Program-made: the position numbers and the translations under genes | The notes under the pieces: generated by a model | The model's database searches: none | The model's input: only the letters and a program-made list of their open reading frames with translations | What the model was told of the DNA's origin: nothing | DNA from: Thiomicrorhabdus sp. | GTDB lineage: Bacteria; Pseudomonadota; Gammaproteobacteria; Thiomicrospirales; Thiomicrospiraceae | Length of the DNA: 62,283 nucleotides | Reading direction: 5' to 3' | Assembly: GCF_963677875.1 (NCBI RefSeq) | Contig: NZ_OY782563.1 | Span: 1 to 62,283 of the forward strand | Shown: positions 39,127 to 49,543 of the stretch, one piece after another | Numbering within the stretch: the first letter of the stretch is position 1 | Layout: each line of letters begins with the position of its first letter

Positions 39127-41547
39127 TTACGACGACTTGGCCGATTCCGCCGTTAATACCAGCTTCTGCGTTCTTAAAATCGAATCCGGATTCAAGCTGA
39201 TCGCATCAATTCCCTGCTCGACCAGAAATTCGGTATAATCCGGGAAATCGGACGGGGCCTGACCGCAGAGCCCGATATGTCGTCCGTTACGCTTGGCTCC
39301 CTCAATTGCCATTGCCACCATTTTTTTGACGCCCGGATCGCGCTCATCATAATCAAAAGCAACCTTTTGCGAATCCCGATCAACGCCGAGAACCAATTGC
39401 GCCAAGTCATTGGTACCGATCGAAAAACCGTCGAAATACTCGGAAAACTCGTCAATCAATAAAACATTATTGGGAATTTCACACATCATATAAACCTGCA
39501 GACCATCCTGACCTCTGACGAGACCGTTGGCTGCAAGGTTCTGCAGAACCAGCTTCGCCTCTTGAACCCGGCGACAGAAAGGCACCATAATGATGACGTT
39601 CTTCAGCCCCATCTGTTGACGCACCCTTTGCAGAGCCTGACACTCCAAAGCAAAGGCTTCGGCGAAATCAGCATCGTTATAACGCGCCGCACCACGGAAA
39701 CCGATCATCGGATTCTCTTCCTTCAGCTCGAAATCCTTCCCACCAAGCAGATTGGCGTATTCGTTCGACTTGAAATCGGACAAACGAATCACAACCGGCT
39801 TTGGATAAAAAGCCGCTGCCAGTTGACCGATACCTTCCGACAAAGTCTGCGTGAAAAAACGGGCTCCGGATTCATAACCAGCCATCAAACCGTCCAATTC
39901 CATTCGGGCTTTATCCGACGTCACTTTATGCGGATACAGTAATGCCATCGGATGCGCCTTGATCTGATTATTGATGATAAATTCCATCCGCGCCAGACCA
40001 ACTCCATCGTTCGGCAGGCGATTAACGTTAAAAGCCGACTGCGGATCGGCAAGGTTCATCATCAATTGCGTTTTCGGCTTCGGCAAATCGCTTAAGTCCG
40101 TCTGGATAACCTCGAATTCCACCTGCCCGGAATAGACATTCCCCTGATCCCCCTGAGCGCAGGAAACGGTTATCCAACTGCCGTTCTCAATTTTCGCCGT
40201 TGCATCGACGCTGCCGACTACCGCCGGAATCCCCAGCTCCCGGGCAATGATTGCTGCATGACAGGTTCGCCCACCCCGGTTGGTTACCAACGCCGAAGCC
40301 ATTTTCATAACAGGCTCCCAATCCGGTGTAGTCATATCCGAAACCAGAACTTCCCCCGCCTGAAACGTTGAAAGTTCCTCCACCGACTCAATCACTCTGG
40401 CACGTCCAGAGGCAATTTTGGTGCCCACGGCACGACCACTGACCAAAGCCGAATCCGGCGTTCGGCACAAATGGAACTGCTCCAATTGATGCGCTTGCTT
40501 CTGAGAGACGACGGTTTCCGGACGAGCCTGCACAATAAACAGTTCACCACTAACACCATCCTTTGCCCATTCAATATCCATCGGACGGTCGGTGCCTGCC
40601 TGTTTGCTGTAATAATCTTCAATGATCAGAGCATATTCGGTCAGCTGCAAAACTTCCTGATCACTTAAACAGAACCTTTTACGATCCATTTTTGAAGTGG
40701 CGATGTTTTTCACCGCTTCACGCCGGTTTTGATCCGAAGAATAAACCATTTTGATTTTCTTGCTGCCAAGATGGCGCTTCAAAACACAACGATGCCCCAA
40801 CTGAAAAGTCGGTTTATGCACCATGAATTCATCGGGGTCCACCGCTCCCTGAACCACATTTTCGCCAAGACCGTAAGCACCGGTAATCAACACGACCTGA
40901 TCAAAACCGCTTTCGGTGTCAACGGTAAACATAACCCCCGAAGACGCAAGATCGGAACGAACCATTTCCTGAACGCCGATCGAAAGCGCCACTTCAAAAT
41001 GGTCGAATCCCTGATCGATGCGATAATGAATCGCACGATCGGTAAATAAACTGGCAAAACAACGTCGACAGGCATCGACGAATTCAGCATATCCGGAGAT
41101 ATTCAGATAGGTATCCTGCTGTCCGGCAAAACTGGCATTCGGTAAGTCTTCCGCCGTTGCGGAACTGCGAATCGCCAGAGAAGAACCCGCTCCGATCTCC
41201 TGCATCAATGCATCGTAAGCCCAACGCATTTCATCCTGTAGCGCCAGCGGTAATTCGGCCCGATAGATCAGTTCGCGAATCTGCGCGCCACGTCTTTGCA
41301 AATCCGCAGCATCCTGCGGATCGAGCGCATCCAGAAAATCATGCAGTTTCGGCCACAGTCCGTTTTCTTCCAGTAAATATCGATAGGCTTCTGCCGTAAT
41401 GGCAAAACCGCGCGGAACCGGAACACCAAGCGGTGTCAGGTTGCAGAACATCTCTCCAAGAGAAGCGTTCTTACCGCCAACCAGAGGAATATCCTCAAGC
41501 GTTAAAACAGAAAAGTTCTTAATATAACGAAGATTCTCACCTGACAT
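39127..41547 (-). CDS. ppsA: Phosphoenolpyruvate synthase
   Basis: Makes PEP from pyruvate and ATP with release of AMP and phosphate. 806 residues, normal length. N-terminal ATP-binding domain (VGGKNASLGEM near 23, RSSATAEDLPNASFAGQQDTYL near 126), swivelling domain with the phosphorylated His in GGRTCHAAIIARELGIPAVVG near residue 425, and a TIM barrel ending with GLCGQAPSD near 760. Points to gluconeogenesis from C3 compounds. Single gene transcription unit. Confidence 0.97.
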   Translation of the reverse strand: MSGENLRYIKNFSVLTLEDIPLVGGKNASLGEMFCNLTPLGVPVPRGFAITAEAYRYLLEENGLWPKLHDFLDALDPQDAADLQRRGAQIRELIYRAELPLALQDEMRWAYDALMQEIGAGSSLAIRSSATAEDLPNASFAGQQDTYLNISGYAEFVDACRRCFASLFTDRAIHYRIDQGFDHFEVALSIGVQEMVRSDLASSGVMFTVDTESGFDQVVLITGAYGLGENVVQGAVDPDEFMVHKPTFQLGHRCVLKRHLGSKKIKMVYSSDQNRREAVKNIATSKMDRKRFCLSDQEVLQLTEYALIIEDYYSKQAGTDRPMDIEWAKDGVSGELFIVQARPETVVSQKQAHQLEQFHLCRTPDSALVSGRAVGTKIASGRARVIESVEELSTFQAGEVLVSDMTTPDWEPVMKMASALVTNRGGRTCHAAIIARELGIPAVVGSVDATAKIENGSWITVSCAQGDQGNVYSGQVEFEVIQTDLSDLPKPKTQLMMNLADPQSAFNVNRLPNDGVGLARMEFIINNQIKAHPMALLYPHKVTSDKARMELDGLMAGYESGARFFTQTLSEGIGQLAAAFYPKPVVIRLSDFKSNEYANLLGGKDFELKEENPMIGFRGAARYNDADFAEAFALECQALQRVRQQMGLKNVIIMVPFCRRVQEAKLVLQNLAANGLVRGQDGLQVYMMCEIPNNVLLIDEFSEYFDGFSIGTNDLAQLVLGVDRDSQKVAFDYDERDPGVKKMVAMAIEGAKRNGRHIGLCGQAPSDFPDYTEFLVEQGIDAISLNPDSILRTQKLVLTAESAKSS

Positions 41548-41590
41548 AACACCTCCTGATGTTAGATTCCGCGGATTTCAAAACGTCTGC

Positions 41591-42289
41591 CTATTGACGC
41601 AATGGCAAAGGTTTTTCCACCACCAGCCTGACCGTTCTCTGGTTTTCAGTCAGATCAACCACTTCAAAACCGCATGCCTTCAGCATATAAATCAGATCCT
41701 CGGTGTGATAGCGGTTATGTTCGAGGAAATGCTGGAACACTCCTTCAATGGCACACTTCTCAACCGGTTCCTTCCACAAGGCCCCCTCTGGAAACTTGTG
41801 TTCAAGATAAGCTTCCAAAGGTTGACGAACCAGATCGATCAGACAAAAACGTCCACCGGGCTTCAGCCAGGCGAACACCCGTTGAAACAATCTTACGGGT
41901 TGATTTAACTCATGGATCAGCATATTGGCCATAACCGCAGCGACCTTGCCTTCGGAAAACAGATCCCGCGGATCGTTCAAATCATCCAGCAGCATTCGGG
42001 CATTCTCCGGCAAGGGTAACTGAGCCACCAGCATATACTCCGCAGCCTCGACCCCGATGACGGTATTTTCCGGATAACGCAAAGCCAGATCGTTGACAAA
42101 CTGGCCGATTCCCGCGCCGAGATCCATAATCAAATCACCATGGTCGATCACCGATCCCATCTGAATATTCCAAAATTCCCAGAAGTCGATATCATGGCGT
42201 CGCTCATAGCTGCGTGTGATCATTTCCCGGGCATGATCGCCATCCCCACCGTGGTGCTTCAGAATTTGCGCTTGAGTTTTCTCAATCAT
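41591..42289 (-). CDS. SAM-dependent methyltransferase, substrate unknown
   Basis: Class I methyltransferase of 232 residues. I start at the ATG at 42289, which has a full AGGAGG box; an earlier in-frame ATG does not. Motif I is DLGAGIGQFVNDLAL near 68; HELNQPVRLFQRVFAWLKPGGRF near 120 is a typical post-motif region. 71 bp after the AddA-like gene, on the same strand. No family-specific substrate motif recognised. Confidence 0.8.
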   Translation of the reverse strand: MIEKTQAQILKHHGGDGDHAREMITRSYERRHDIDFWEFWNIQMGSVIDHGDLIMDLGAGIGQFVNDLALRYPENTVIGVEAAEYMLVAQLPLPENARMLLDDLNDPRDLFSEGKVAAVMANMLIHELNQPVRLFQRVFAWLKPGGRFCLIDLVRQPLEAYLEHKFPEGALWKEPVEKCAIEGVFQHFLEHNRYHTEDLIYMLKACGFEVVDLTENQRTVRLVVEKPLPLRQ

Positions 42290-42360
42290 TACCGCCTCCT
42301 CATTGAATTTTTTTCGGCCAAACCACTTCTGCGGCGACCATTTTGCCAAACGGTTGGCAA

Positions 42361-45300
42361 CTATTCTGACACAGAATTTGCCGTCAAATCTTGAGGGACC
42401 TCAAGCCATTGATCGACATATGCGAAATACAACACCCACTTCTGCGGTCTCTGTTCGAGTTGCCTGAACAATTCGCCGTAACGTTGTAACTGAGGCTGAT
42501 ATTCCGCCATCTTACTCCGCAGAAACGTCTGCAAGTCCTCCGCATCAAACACACTGGTTTTATAGTCAACGATCCAACGTATTCCCTGCTGATCGATAAA
42601 GGTCCGGTCAACGATATGATTCCGTACCGCCTGATCTTCTTCCAGAGAACTCAACGCCAACTCCGTAGCCGACGCCTGATGAGAGCAATCGACGGCCCAG
42701 CGCAGATGCACGTTATTACACGCATTCAAAAGACAACGCAACACCCGCTGTTCGGCGCACTGCAAAAGCTCGCCCGTCAGTCCCTGCTGCACCAGCCAGC
42801 GGCGATAAATCGGCTGTGCCTGACGAATTTTTGCCTCAGTCCAGTCTTCCGTTCCCTGCTCAACCCGCAACTCCAACAGGCGATGCACCAGATTCCCCAC
42901 CGAGGTATTCAAAAGCGCAGAGCGAGCCTCTTCTCCCAAAACAGCAGATGCCGATTTCTTCCCTTCCGTATCGGGCAAAGTTTCGCACTGCCAGGCCAAT
43001 CGACTCAAATCTTCACCTTTGATATCGGACAGCGCGCAGCTCTCATCAGCATTCAACCGGGAAACTTTCGGGATAGCTGCCGTTTCGGCAAGCACTTCCC
43101 GGTTCGGCTCGTCATACGCCTCGACCAGAGAGTGAAACACCTTGTCGACCACCGGCCACATCACATCCAGCAACGAATCCGGTTGCGCTCTCGGAAGCTT
43201 CAAACGTCCTTCGCTGTCTAACTGAATGGAATAATCGACTTGCCCAAACAGGTGCAAATGCCGTTTGGCCCGGGTACAGGCAACATACAACAGACGTGCC
43301 AGTTCGTAGCGCTGTTTCTGTTTTTCAAAACCGCGTAGCAACTGGCTCAGATAAGACGTCGGCTGCCCCTTCGGATCAAGCGGGGCAAACACCAATCTCT
43401 CTTCCCCCGCTTCGGACAAAAACTGGAACCATGAAATCAACGCACCTTCATCCCCGCGCGGTTTACGCCCCAGAGATGGCAGAATAACCGTATCAAATTC
43501 CAGCCCCTTGGATTTATGCATCGTCATCAGTTCGATCGCCGCACTTTCTTCGCTGCCATCCGCTTCGGCGTACAGTACATCGACAAGCTGCTGCAAGGCG
43601 GATCGATCCACCGTTTCGTGATCATGGAGCCCCAAAGCCCGACAATAGACGTCAACATTTTCCACAGCCAGATCATTTTCAACCGTCATGGCACCTTGCA
43701 ACAAGAGCCAGGTTTCGCGAACCAATTGGGAAAACGGCACTCTGCCCAATTGCGACAGAGCATTTTTTAACACGGCAAACGCGTGTTCCGGACGGGCTCT
43801 TTGCGACACTGAGGCCAACCTCGCCGACCAGGAAGACCAGACCGTCTTATAAGGCTGGTCGCCAATCAGATTCTCTAACTCGATCAATGACAACCCAACC
43901 ATCGGAGATCTTAGTACAGCGATCCAGGCAGCCCGGTCGCCCAAATGCAGCAATGCCCGGCTGAGTGCCAACACATCCTGAATTTCCTGGCGCTCCGACA
44001 AAGCTTCCAGCTCCACCGCCCGAAAGGCGATTCCGCGCGCTTTCAGCTCAACTGCAATCGGCATCAGATGTGAACGGGAACGCCCGAGGACCGCTAACTG
44101 GCCGCCAGCCTGATCGTTCAACGCACTTTCGATGACGGCAACCACCTCACGGACTTCGTCCTGCGGCGACCGGTTCAAAGCCCAATGCATCTGAACCGCC
44201 GGAGAAACATCTCCGGAAAAAGCGCGCGAATCACTATAGGCTACGGCGCCTTTCTCAATCAGGCTACGCTCAGGAAAGATGCGTTTAAAACTCTGATTAA
44301 TCCAATCAACCACACCACCGGTGGAACGGAAATTCACTTGCAATCTCAGCGGAACAAGCGGCACCGTACCGATTTCCCCTTCCCAGGCTTTCAGAAAGTT
44401 CCCAACCTCAGCCTCCCGGAACCGGTAGATCGACTGCATCGGATCTCCAACCAGAAACACACTCCGGCCGTCCTCCCTCTGCCAACCGGCCAGCAGCTTC
44501 TCCAGCAGGCGGAACTGCTCGCGGCTGGTATCCTGAAACTCATCCACCAGCAGATGGTGGATCTGGTAATCCAATTGCTGTGCCAGATCGGTCGGTTCTT
44601 CATCGCTTCCCAAAGCTTGCACGGCCGCCTGAGCAATTTCGATGAAATCCGCCTCACCTCGATTTTGAAACGCCAGTTTCAGGTAAGCGGCGCTGAGTTT
44701 CAGAAGAGTAAGCAAAGCCTGCAGGCTTTGCCATTGCGAATCCGAATAGCACGGATCCGGCAGCGTTTTTAACGCAGCCAGACTTTCCCGAATTCGGCCC
44801 TGCAACCCGTCCTTTTCCTCTAAAACGCGTAAAATTTCACTCATCGCGTCCTTACACCGCTTTGCTTCACCTTTTCCGCTGGGGAAGCCTTCGTTCTTGG
44901 TCAGGCGTTTGCGAAAACCTTTACCGTCTTTGGTTAGAAGCCAATCCGCCAGTGTTCGCCATTGGCCAATTCCTTCGCGATTCTCCGAAAACGGCCAGCG
45001 CGAAGCAATCGACTGCAATCCAGGCTGATTATTTGCTTGCGCAAAATTTGCCAGTTCACAAGCTTCCGCAAACAGCGAAGCACTGTTTTCCAACACCTGC
45101 AAATGGATTCGCAATTCCTGATGAACCACTTCTTCCAAGGCCGCTTCCAAAAGTTCTCTGGCTTGCGTTGCCGATTCTTCGTGACCGTAAGGCAACAGAG
45201 ACGCCATCCACTGATCTCGCTTGGCCAACATTGAAATCAGTAGTGCTTCGGCCCGGTTATAACGGCCGTTTACCAGCTGCAGAAGTACCGCTACAGAGGC

Positions 45301-45858
45301 TTCCGCTGCGGAGCTTTTCAAGACGGTCCTGACGGCTTCGCGGTAGAGTGTTTCCGGATTTCGGGCAATTGTCGACTGAGTCCCCATTTTCGACAACAGT
45401 GGCATCTGGCCGACCAGATAACCGTTCAGACCATCGATGGTTTTGATACGCAGGCGGTTTGGGTTATCCAACAGTCGCCATGCCTTTTCCGCATCGCGCT
45501 GCAGTGCTTTCTGCGCCAGAAACCAGTTATTCTTATCGACCAGCTTCGCTTGCGGATCCAGCGGCAGAAGACCGGCGTTCAACAGTTTGAAGACCCTTTC
45601 TCGCATTTCTGCCGCCGCTTTTTTGGTAAAAGTCACCGCCACGATCTGCTCCGGTGCTTCAACCTGAGACAGCAAGACCAGAAAGCGTTGTGCAAGAAGC
45701 GAAGTTTTTCCTGATCCCGCTGGCGCCTGAACAATATAAGAAGCCAGCGGGTGAATCGCACACAATCGCTCTGCGCCATCGATCAGAGTCTGGTCGGCCT
45801 CAACGCCGAAACGTGCCGACAAAAACTCAGCGGCCTGATGTATTTGCGCCTGGCTCAT
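42361..45858 (-). CDS. AddA-like UvrD helicase/PD-(D/E)XK nuclease
   Basis: Double-strand-break processing enzyme, 1165 residues. Superfamily 1 helicase motifs: Walker A QAPAGSGKTSLLAQRF (about 44-59), VTFTKKAAAEMRERV, VDEFQDTSREQ (Walker B), GDPMQSIYRFREA, TMHKSKGLEFDTVILPS (motif V), and ARLLYVACTRAK (motif VI). The C-terminus has a RecB-like nuclease core with WIVDYKTS. Its start overlaps the stop of the upstream nuclease gene by four bases, so the two form one complex, as AddA/AddB do. No recB, recC or recD seen here. Confidence 0.9.
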   Translation of the reverse strand: MSQAQIHQAAEFLSARFGVEADQTLIDGAERLCAIHPLASYIVQAPAGSGKTSLLAQRFLVLLSQVEAPEQIVAVTFTKKAAAEMRERVFKLLNAGLLPLDPQAKLVDKNNWFLAQKALQRDAEKAWRLLDNPNRLRIKTIDGLNGYLVGQMPLLSKMGTQSTIARNPETLYREAVRTVLKSSAAEASVAVLLQLVNGRYNRAEALLISMLAKRDQWMASLLPYGHEESATQARELLEAALEEVVHQELRIHLQVLENSASLFAEACELANFAQANNQPGLQSIASRWPFSENREGIGQWRTLADWLLTKDGKGFRKRLTKNEGFPSGKGEAKRCKDAMSEILRVLEEKDGLQGRIRESLAALKTLPDPCYSDSQWQSLQALLTLLKLSAAYLKLAFQNRGEADFIEIAQAAVQALGSDEEPTDLAQQLDYQIHHLLVDEFQDTSREQFRLLEKLLAGWQREDGRSVFLVGDPMQSIYRFREAEVGNFLKAWEGEIGTVPLVPLRLQVNFRSTGGVVDWINQSFKRIFPERSLIEKGAVAYSDSRAFSGDVSPAVQMHWALNRSPQDEVREVVAVIESALNDQAGGQLAVLGRSRSHLMPIAVELKARGIAFRAVELEALSERQEIQDVLALSRALLHLGDRAAWIAVLRSPMVGLSLIELENLIGDQPYKTVWSSWSARLASVSQRARPEHAFAVLKNALSQLGRVPFSQLVRETWLLLQGAMTVENDLAVENVDVYCRALGLHDHETVDRSALQQLVDVLYAEADGSEESAAIELMTMHKSKGLEFDTVILPSLGRKPRGDEGALISWFQFLSEAGEERLVFAPLDPKGQPTSYLSQLLRGFEKQKQRYELARLLYVACTRAKRHLHLFGQVDYSIQLDSEGRLKLPRAQPDSLLDVMWPVVDKVFHSLVEAYDEPNREVLAETAAIPKVSRLNADESCALSDIKGEDLSRLAWQCETLPDTEGKKSASAVLGEEARSALLNTSVGNLVHRLLELRVEQGTEDWTEAKIRQAQPIYRRWLVQQGLTGELLQCAEQRVLRCLLNACNNVHLRWAVDCSHQASATELALSSLEEDQAVRNHIVDRTFIDQQGIRWIVDYKTSVFDAEDLQTFLRSKMAEYQPQLQRYGELFRQLEQRPQKWVLYFAYVDQWLEVPQDLTANSVSE

Positions 45859-48602
45859 TCTTCGCCTCCCTCTACGGACAAACCGCTTTGCATCAAAGCT
45901 TCCGGAAGGCGCAAAGCCAATCGGCCGGCAGCATAATCCATGTCAGAAAGCTTTCGGAAACACAGGCGCGCATCCCCTTGACGAATGCCATTTGCCAAGA
46001 CCTCAACCTGAGTCCGCAAACTTGCCAGAAAATCGTCCCAGCGGACTTCGAAAAACTCACCTCCTTCCTTCTCCGCCAACCGAGAAAAAAGCAGCACCGA
46101 ACGCGAAGACGGTAACGCGGATCCATCATCCGCCAGCGCATTGAATCTGACGCCATCGTCGGAGTGCAACAAGGCATAACCGATGGCGGTGACCGGCAAT
46201 TCCGGCGGTACGGCAAACAAATAAACCGCTAATTGCGGCGCCTGAATTTCATCCTGCAAAAGTCCGTTGATGCTGGCGCGACCGGTTTTATAATCGATGA
46301 TGACAGCTTTACCATCCGCTTCATCGATCCGATCGACAATCACCTTGAAAATCAAGCCACCGATTTCCAGTTCGTGACGAGCTTCCGTCTGAATCACCCG
46401 GAAATTTTCGCGCTCGCGTTCAATTTCCAGCCAGGCAAGACAAAGCTCGAAGACCCGCGAACGCTCCAACTCCAGCAACACTTCACTCTGCACCTCCTGA
46501 AACTCCTTAAACGCTTCGGCGATCAATGTCTGCAAACGCTGTTGCAAATCAGCATCACTTAAAGCTCTCAGCCCCTTCAAGTCGACAGTCTGTTGCCAGA
46601 ACAATTCCATCACGCGATGCAGCAGAATTCCCTGATTGGTCTGCCCCAGATTTTCTTCGACGTCGAGCAAACCGTATTTTGCGCCAAGCCGGTAATCGAT
46701 GTAAGCCATCAGGGGACACTGACTTTGTGCCTGAAGAATACCGCTCCCTCCCGGAGCCTGAGAACCAATCGGCAGTTCGCCCCCGCGCACGTCTTCAACC
46801 CATTCGCTGGCAAAGCGGCGTGATCGGCGATTGAGAACTCCCAAAGAAGGCGTATCTGCCAGCGGCAACTCCGCCAACGGTTGCCAGTTTTTCAGCAAAG
46901 GACTGGGAAGAAGCTGTGCATCCCCCTGCCATTGCGGATAGCTGAAAACCACTTCTTCTGTACTTGCAGCCAGACGCTCGCTCAAAGTCAGGGCATAATT
47001 TAATTCACGCTGGGCGTCGCAACGCGGCAAACGAAAGTCACGTTGCAGTCCCATCGGCAAAAACGGATTCGGACTTGCCGCCCTCGGCCAGGCTTCATGG
47101 TGCAGCCCAAGCATCCACAGGGCGTCGAAGTGCTGTCCGCCCGCTTCCAGCATCCCCATAATCTGAATCGGAGCTGCCCCCACCGACTGCGGTTGATGAA
47201 TTTGTTCGCGCAAGTAACGTCCGAAGACCCCCATCCAGCGACTCGGGGCCTGTTTTCCGAAAAGATGCAGATTGGAAAATGCCAGCAACGTATTTTCAAA
47301 AGCGCTTTTCTGCTGATATTCGCGGCTTGATAGAGTTCTTGAGCCCGGCCATTGCAAGGCATCGAGACAGAAACGCACCCTTTCAACGAATTCATCCTGC
47401 GACAAACGGCTGCCACATGTGGATTCAGCGAGCAGGCGTAAAGCCTTAAACAAGTTTTTTGGCATGGGATTAAAACCACTTTCTTCCTGGCGTTTCTGCA
47501 AAGCATCCAGCAGATTCGGCCATTTGAACTGCGCCCACTGCAGACGGCGAATTTCCAGATCCGCCTGGTGGCGGCTCTCAAGAGAAGCCAGATTATATGG
47601 CGAAGTCAACCAGCGACTCCAATCTTGAAACGCCACCGTTTTATCCGGCTGCAGAAACAGCTGAAGCCCCAGCCATGCCTGCTGTACCAGCGGCACCTCA
47701 AACAAGGGTTCGCCAAGAGAAATGTTATAGGGCCTGGCAGCATCGGGATTCTGCGAATTCAACAAAGCGTCGGAAGCCAGAAACAGCTGCTCGTCGAGCT
47801 GCTGCTGCAACAAGGCCTTATATTCGTTCAAATCCGGGGCGACCAGGGCGATTTTAATTTGTGCGACCGGCTTATCTCTTTGCAACTCCTGCCAGCGCTC
47901 CAAACTCCATGCCACAGCCTGAGCCGCTTCCTCTCGCTGATTCTGTGCCGCAAAACCATAGCGGACTTTTGCCGGATTTTCATCCGCAGCTTCCTCGACG
48001 ACTTCAGCACCACGCGCTTCTAAAACATCCAGCCAGCGACGCATAAAAGGCGTAATATCATCAAAACCGCATAAGAAAACCTTGCCAGGCAAGGCTCCCA
48101 CTCCACGCTTTAACCAGCCTAAACGCCGTACGTGAAACTCGCTTTCATCAATCCAGCCGTGTTCGTCCATTTGCCGCTTGTAAGCTTCCATCACCCGAAT
48201 GAACAGACGCGATTCCTGCGAAAGAAACGTCTCTTCACGCCAAGACGGATCAAGCCATTCCGCTTCCAGCTGTCGAGCCTGATAAAGCTGCTTCAACGTT
48301 GCCTGCCAGTTCAACAGAGCGGAACCTTCCTGCAACGCATCCTCTTCGGTCTGGAGTATCTTCTGCAAGCACTGCTCCAGAAGCATCTGAGCCTCAAACG
48401 CACTCAAAATGCGTTCCGGCAGTTCGTCGAGAGCCAAATCACCACTAAGCAAAGCTGCGTCATACCACTGTTCCCACCACTGAGACAATGTCATGATCAC
48501 AGGGGTTTGCGCAACTGCAGCGCCTGAGTTTGCAAGAAACAGCTGCTGTTTCAAACTCATCGAAAGCCGACTGTTGGCCGTGATATAGAGTGTTGAACTC
48601 AT
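45855..48602 (-). CDS. AddB-like PD-(D/E)XK nuclease, DNA repair
   Basis: Partner of the AddA-like helicase, 915 residues. The N-terminal part is helicase-like but without a clear Walker A; the C-terminal quarter carries the nuclease core (LLHRVMELFWQQ, then VIIDYKTGRAS). This matches the family annotated as probable DNA repair protein that pairs with a UvrD/RecB-like gene. No cysteine cluster for an Fe-S site is evident, unlike Bacillus AddB. Confidence 0.85.
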   Translation of the reverse strand: MSSTLYITANSRLSMSLKQQLFLANSGAAVAQTPVIMTLSQWWEQWYDAALLSGDLALDELPERILSAFEAQMLLEQCLQKILQTEEDALQEGSALLNWQATLKQLYQARQLEAEWLDPSWREETFLSQESRLFIRVMEAYKRQMDEHGWIDESEFHVRRLGWLKRGVGALPGKVFLCGFDDITPFMRRWLDVLEARGAEVVEEAADENPAKVRYGFAAQNQREEAAQAVAWSLERWQELQRDKPVAQIKIALVAPDLNEYKALLQQQLDEQLFLASDALLNSQNPDAARPYNISLGEPLFEVPLVQQAWLGLQLFLQPDKTVAFQDWSRWLTSPYNLASLESRHQADLEIRRLQWAQFKWPNLLDALQKRQEESGFNPMPKNLFKALRLLAESTCGSRLSQDEFVERVRFCLDALQWPGSRTLSSREYQQKSAFENTLLAFSNLHLFGKQAPSRWMGVFGRYLREQIHQPQSVGAAPIQIMGMLEAGGQHFDALWMLGLHHEAWPRAASPNPFLPMGLQRDFRLPRCDAQRELNYALTLSERLAASTEEVVFSYPQWQGDAQLLPSPLLKNWQPLAELPLADTPSLGVLNRRSRRFASEWVEDVRGGELPIGSQAPGGSGILQAQSQCPLMAYIDYRLGAKYGLLDVEENLGQTNQGILLHRVMELFWQQTVDLKGLRALSDADLQQRLQTLIAEAFKEFQEVQSEVLLELERSRVFELCLAWLEIERERENFRVIQTEARHELEIGGLIFKVIVDRIDEADGKAVIIDYKTGRASINGLLQDEIQAPQLAVYLFAVPPELPVTAIGYALLHSDDGVRFNALADDGSALPSSRSVLLFSRLAEKEGGEFFEVRWDDFLASLRTQVEVLANGIRQGDARLCFRKLSDMDYAAGRLALRLPEALMQSGLSVEGGEE

Positions 48603-48625
48603 AAAGATTTATTTCTCCCGGAAAA

Positions 48626-49444
48626 TTACTGCAGAAAATTGATCCAGCGATGACCATGTTGCTTTAACAGCTGTTTCGCCTGCGAAGTGCGCGGAAAATG
48701 CGCTTCGACCAGCTTCCAGAAATTTGCCGAATGGTTTGCATGAACACGGTGACAGAGTTCATGCACCATGACATAATCCACCACCCAATCGGGAGCCTGA
48801 GCCAGACGCCAGTTAAACTGCAGATCGCCATTGGCGCGGCAACTTCCCCAGCGTCCCTTATAACCTTTGATCTCAACCTTTCCGAAGTCGACACCAAGGC
48901 GTTGCGCATAGAGCGGAAGTTTCAACTGCAACCGCTCTTGAAGCTCCCGGCGCATTCGCTGTTCCAGCCAGCTTTTGACCGCGACGGAACGCGCCGCATC
49001 GGAAAGCTGCGGATGACAACTCAGTTCCCAATCACCTTGGGTATTCTGCACTGCCGAAAGAACCTTTTTATTCGTCTGCCGCCCATCTTCAAGCACAGAA
49101 AAACCCTGCCGTCTTCCAAACAATTCAAAGTCGCCATGTCGATGCCAAAGAGATTCCTCTCGCTTGGAAAGGGATTCGCAAACCGACAGGTAGTGCTGTT
49201 CCAGCCACTTACTTCTCGCTTTCAGCAAGGTTGAAAGAGCCTGTTTTTCCAGATGCGAGGGAACTTCCAGAATCACTTGCGAGTCGCGAATTTTTAACGC
49301 AATTGACGCTTTTCTTCTGCTGTAAACAATCGGCAGGCGATGTTCTCCGTCGGGGCATTGCAGAGGCCAGGCGGCAAGCGATTCACTCGACCGGCGCTTC
49401 CCGGGCAAACGGTTGTCAGAGGGGCTCTTTCGATTGAAAAACAT
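48626..49444 (-). CDS. YgjP-like zinc metallopeptidase (M48-related)
   Basis: 272 residues from the ATG at 49444, which follows a TATAAAGT -10-like sequence and GGAA. The zinc-binding motif HELCHRVHANHSANFWKLV (HExxH) is near residue 220, preceded by KGRWGSCRANGDLQFNW, which defines the DUF45/YgjP family. Cellular substrate unknown. Divergent from the pseudouridine synthase gene. Confidence 0.88.
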   Translation of the reverse strand: MFFNRKSPSDNRLPGKRRSSESLAAWPLQCPDGEHRLPIVYSRRKASIALKIRDSQVILEVPSHLEKQALSTLLKARSKWLEQHYLSVCESLSKREESLWHRHGDFELFGRRQGFSVLEDGRQTNKKVLSAVQNTQGDWELSCHPQLSDAARSVAVKSWLEQRMRRELQERLQLKLPLYAQRLGVDFGKVEIKGYKGRWGSCRANGDLQFNWRLAQAPDWVVDYVMVHELCHRVHANHSANFWKLVEAHFPRTSQAKQLLKQHGHRWINFLQ

Positions 49445-49543
49445 CGCTTCGATTCCATTCAAGAACAGATACTTTATACTATTCCGATCAGAGTCGGTTG
49501 AAAATTCCATTCCGACCGACCACAGCGAAACAAGTTCTAAATT

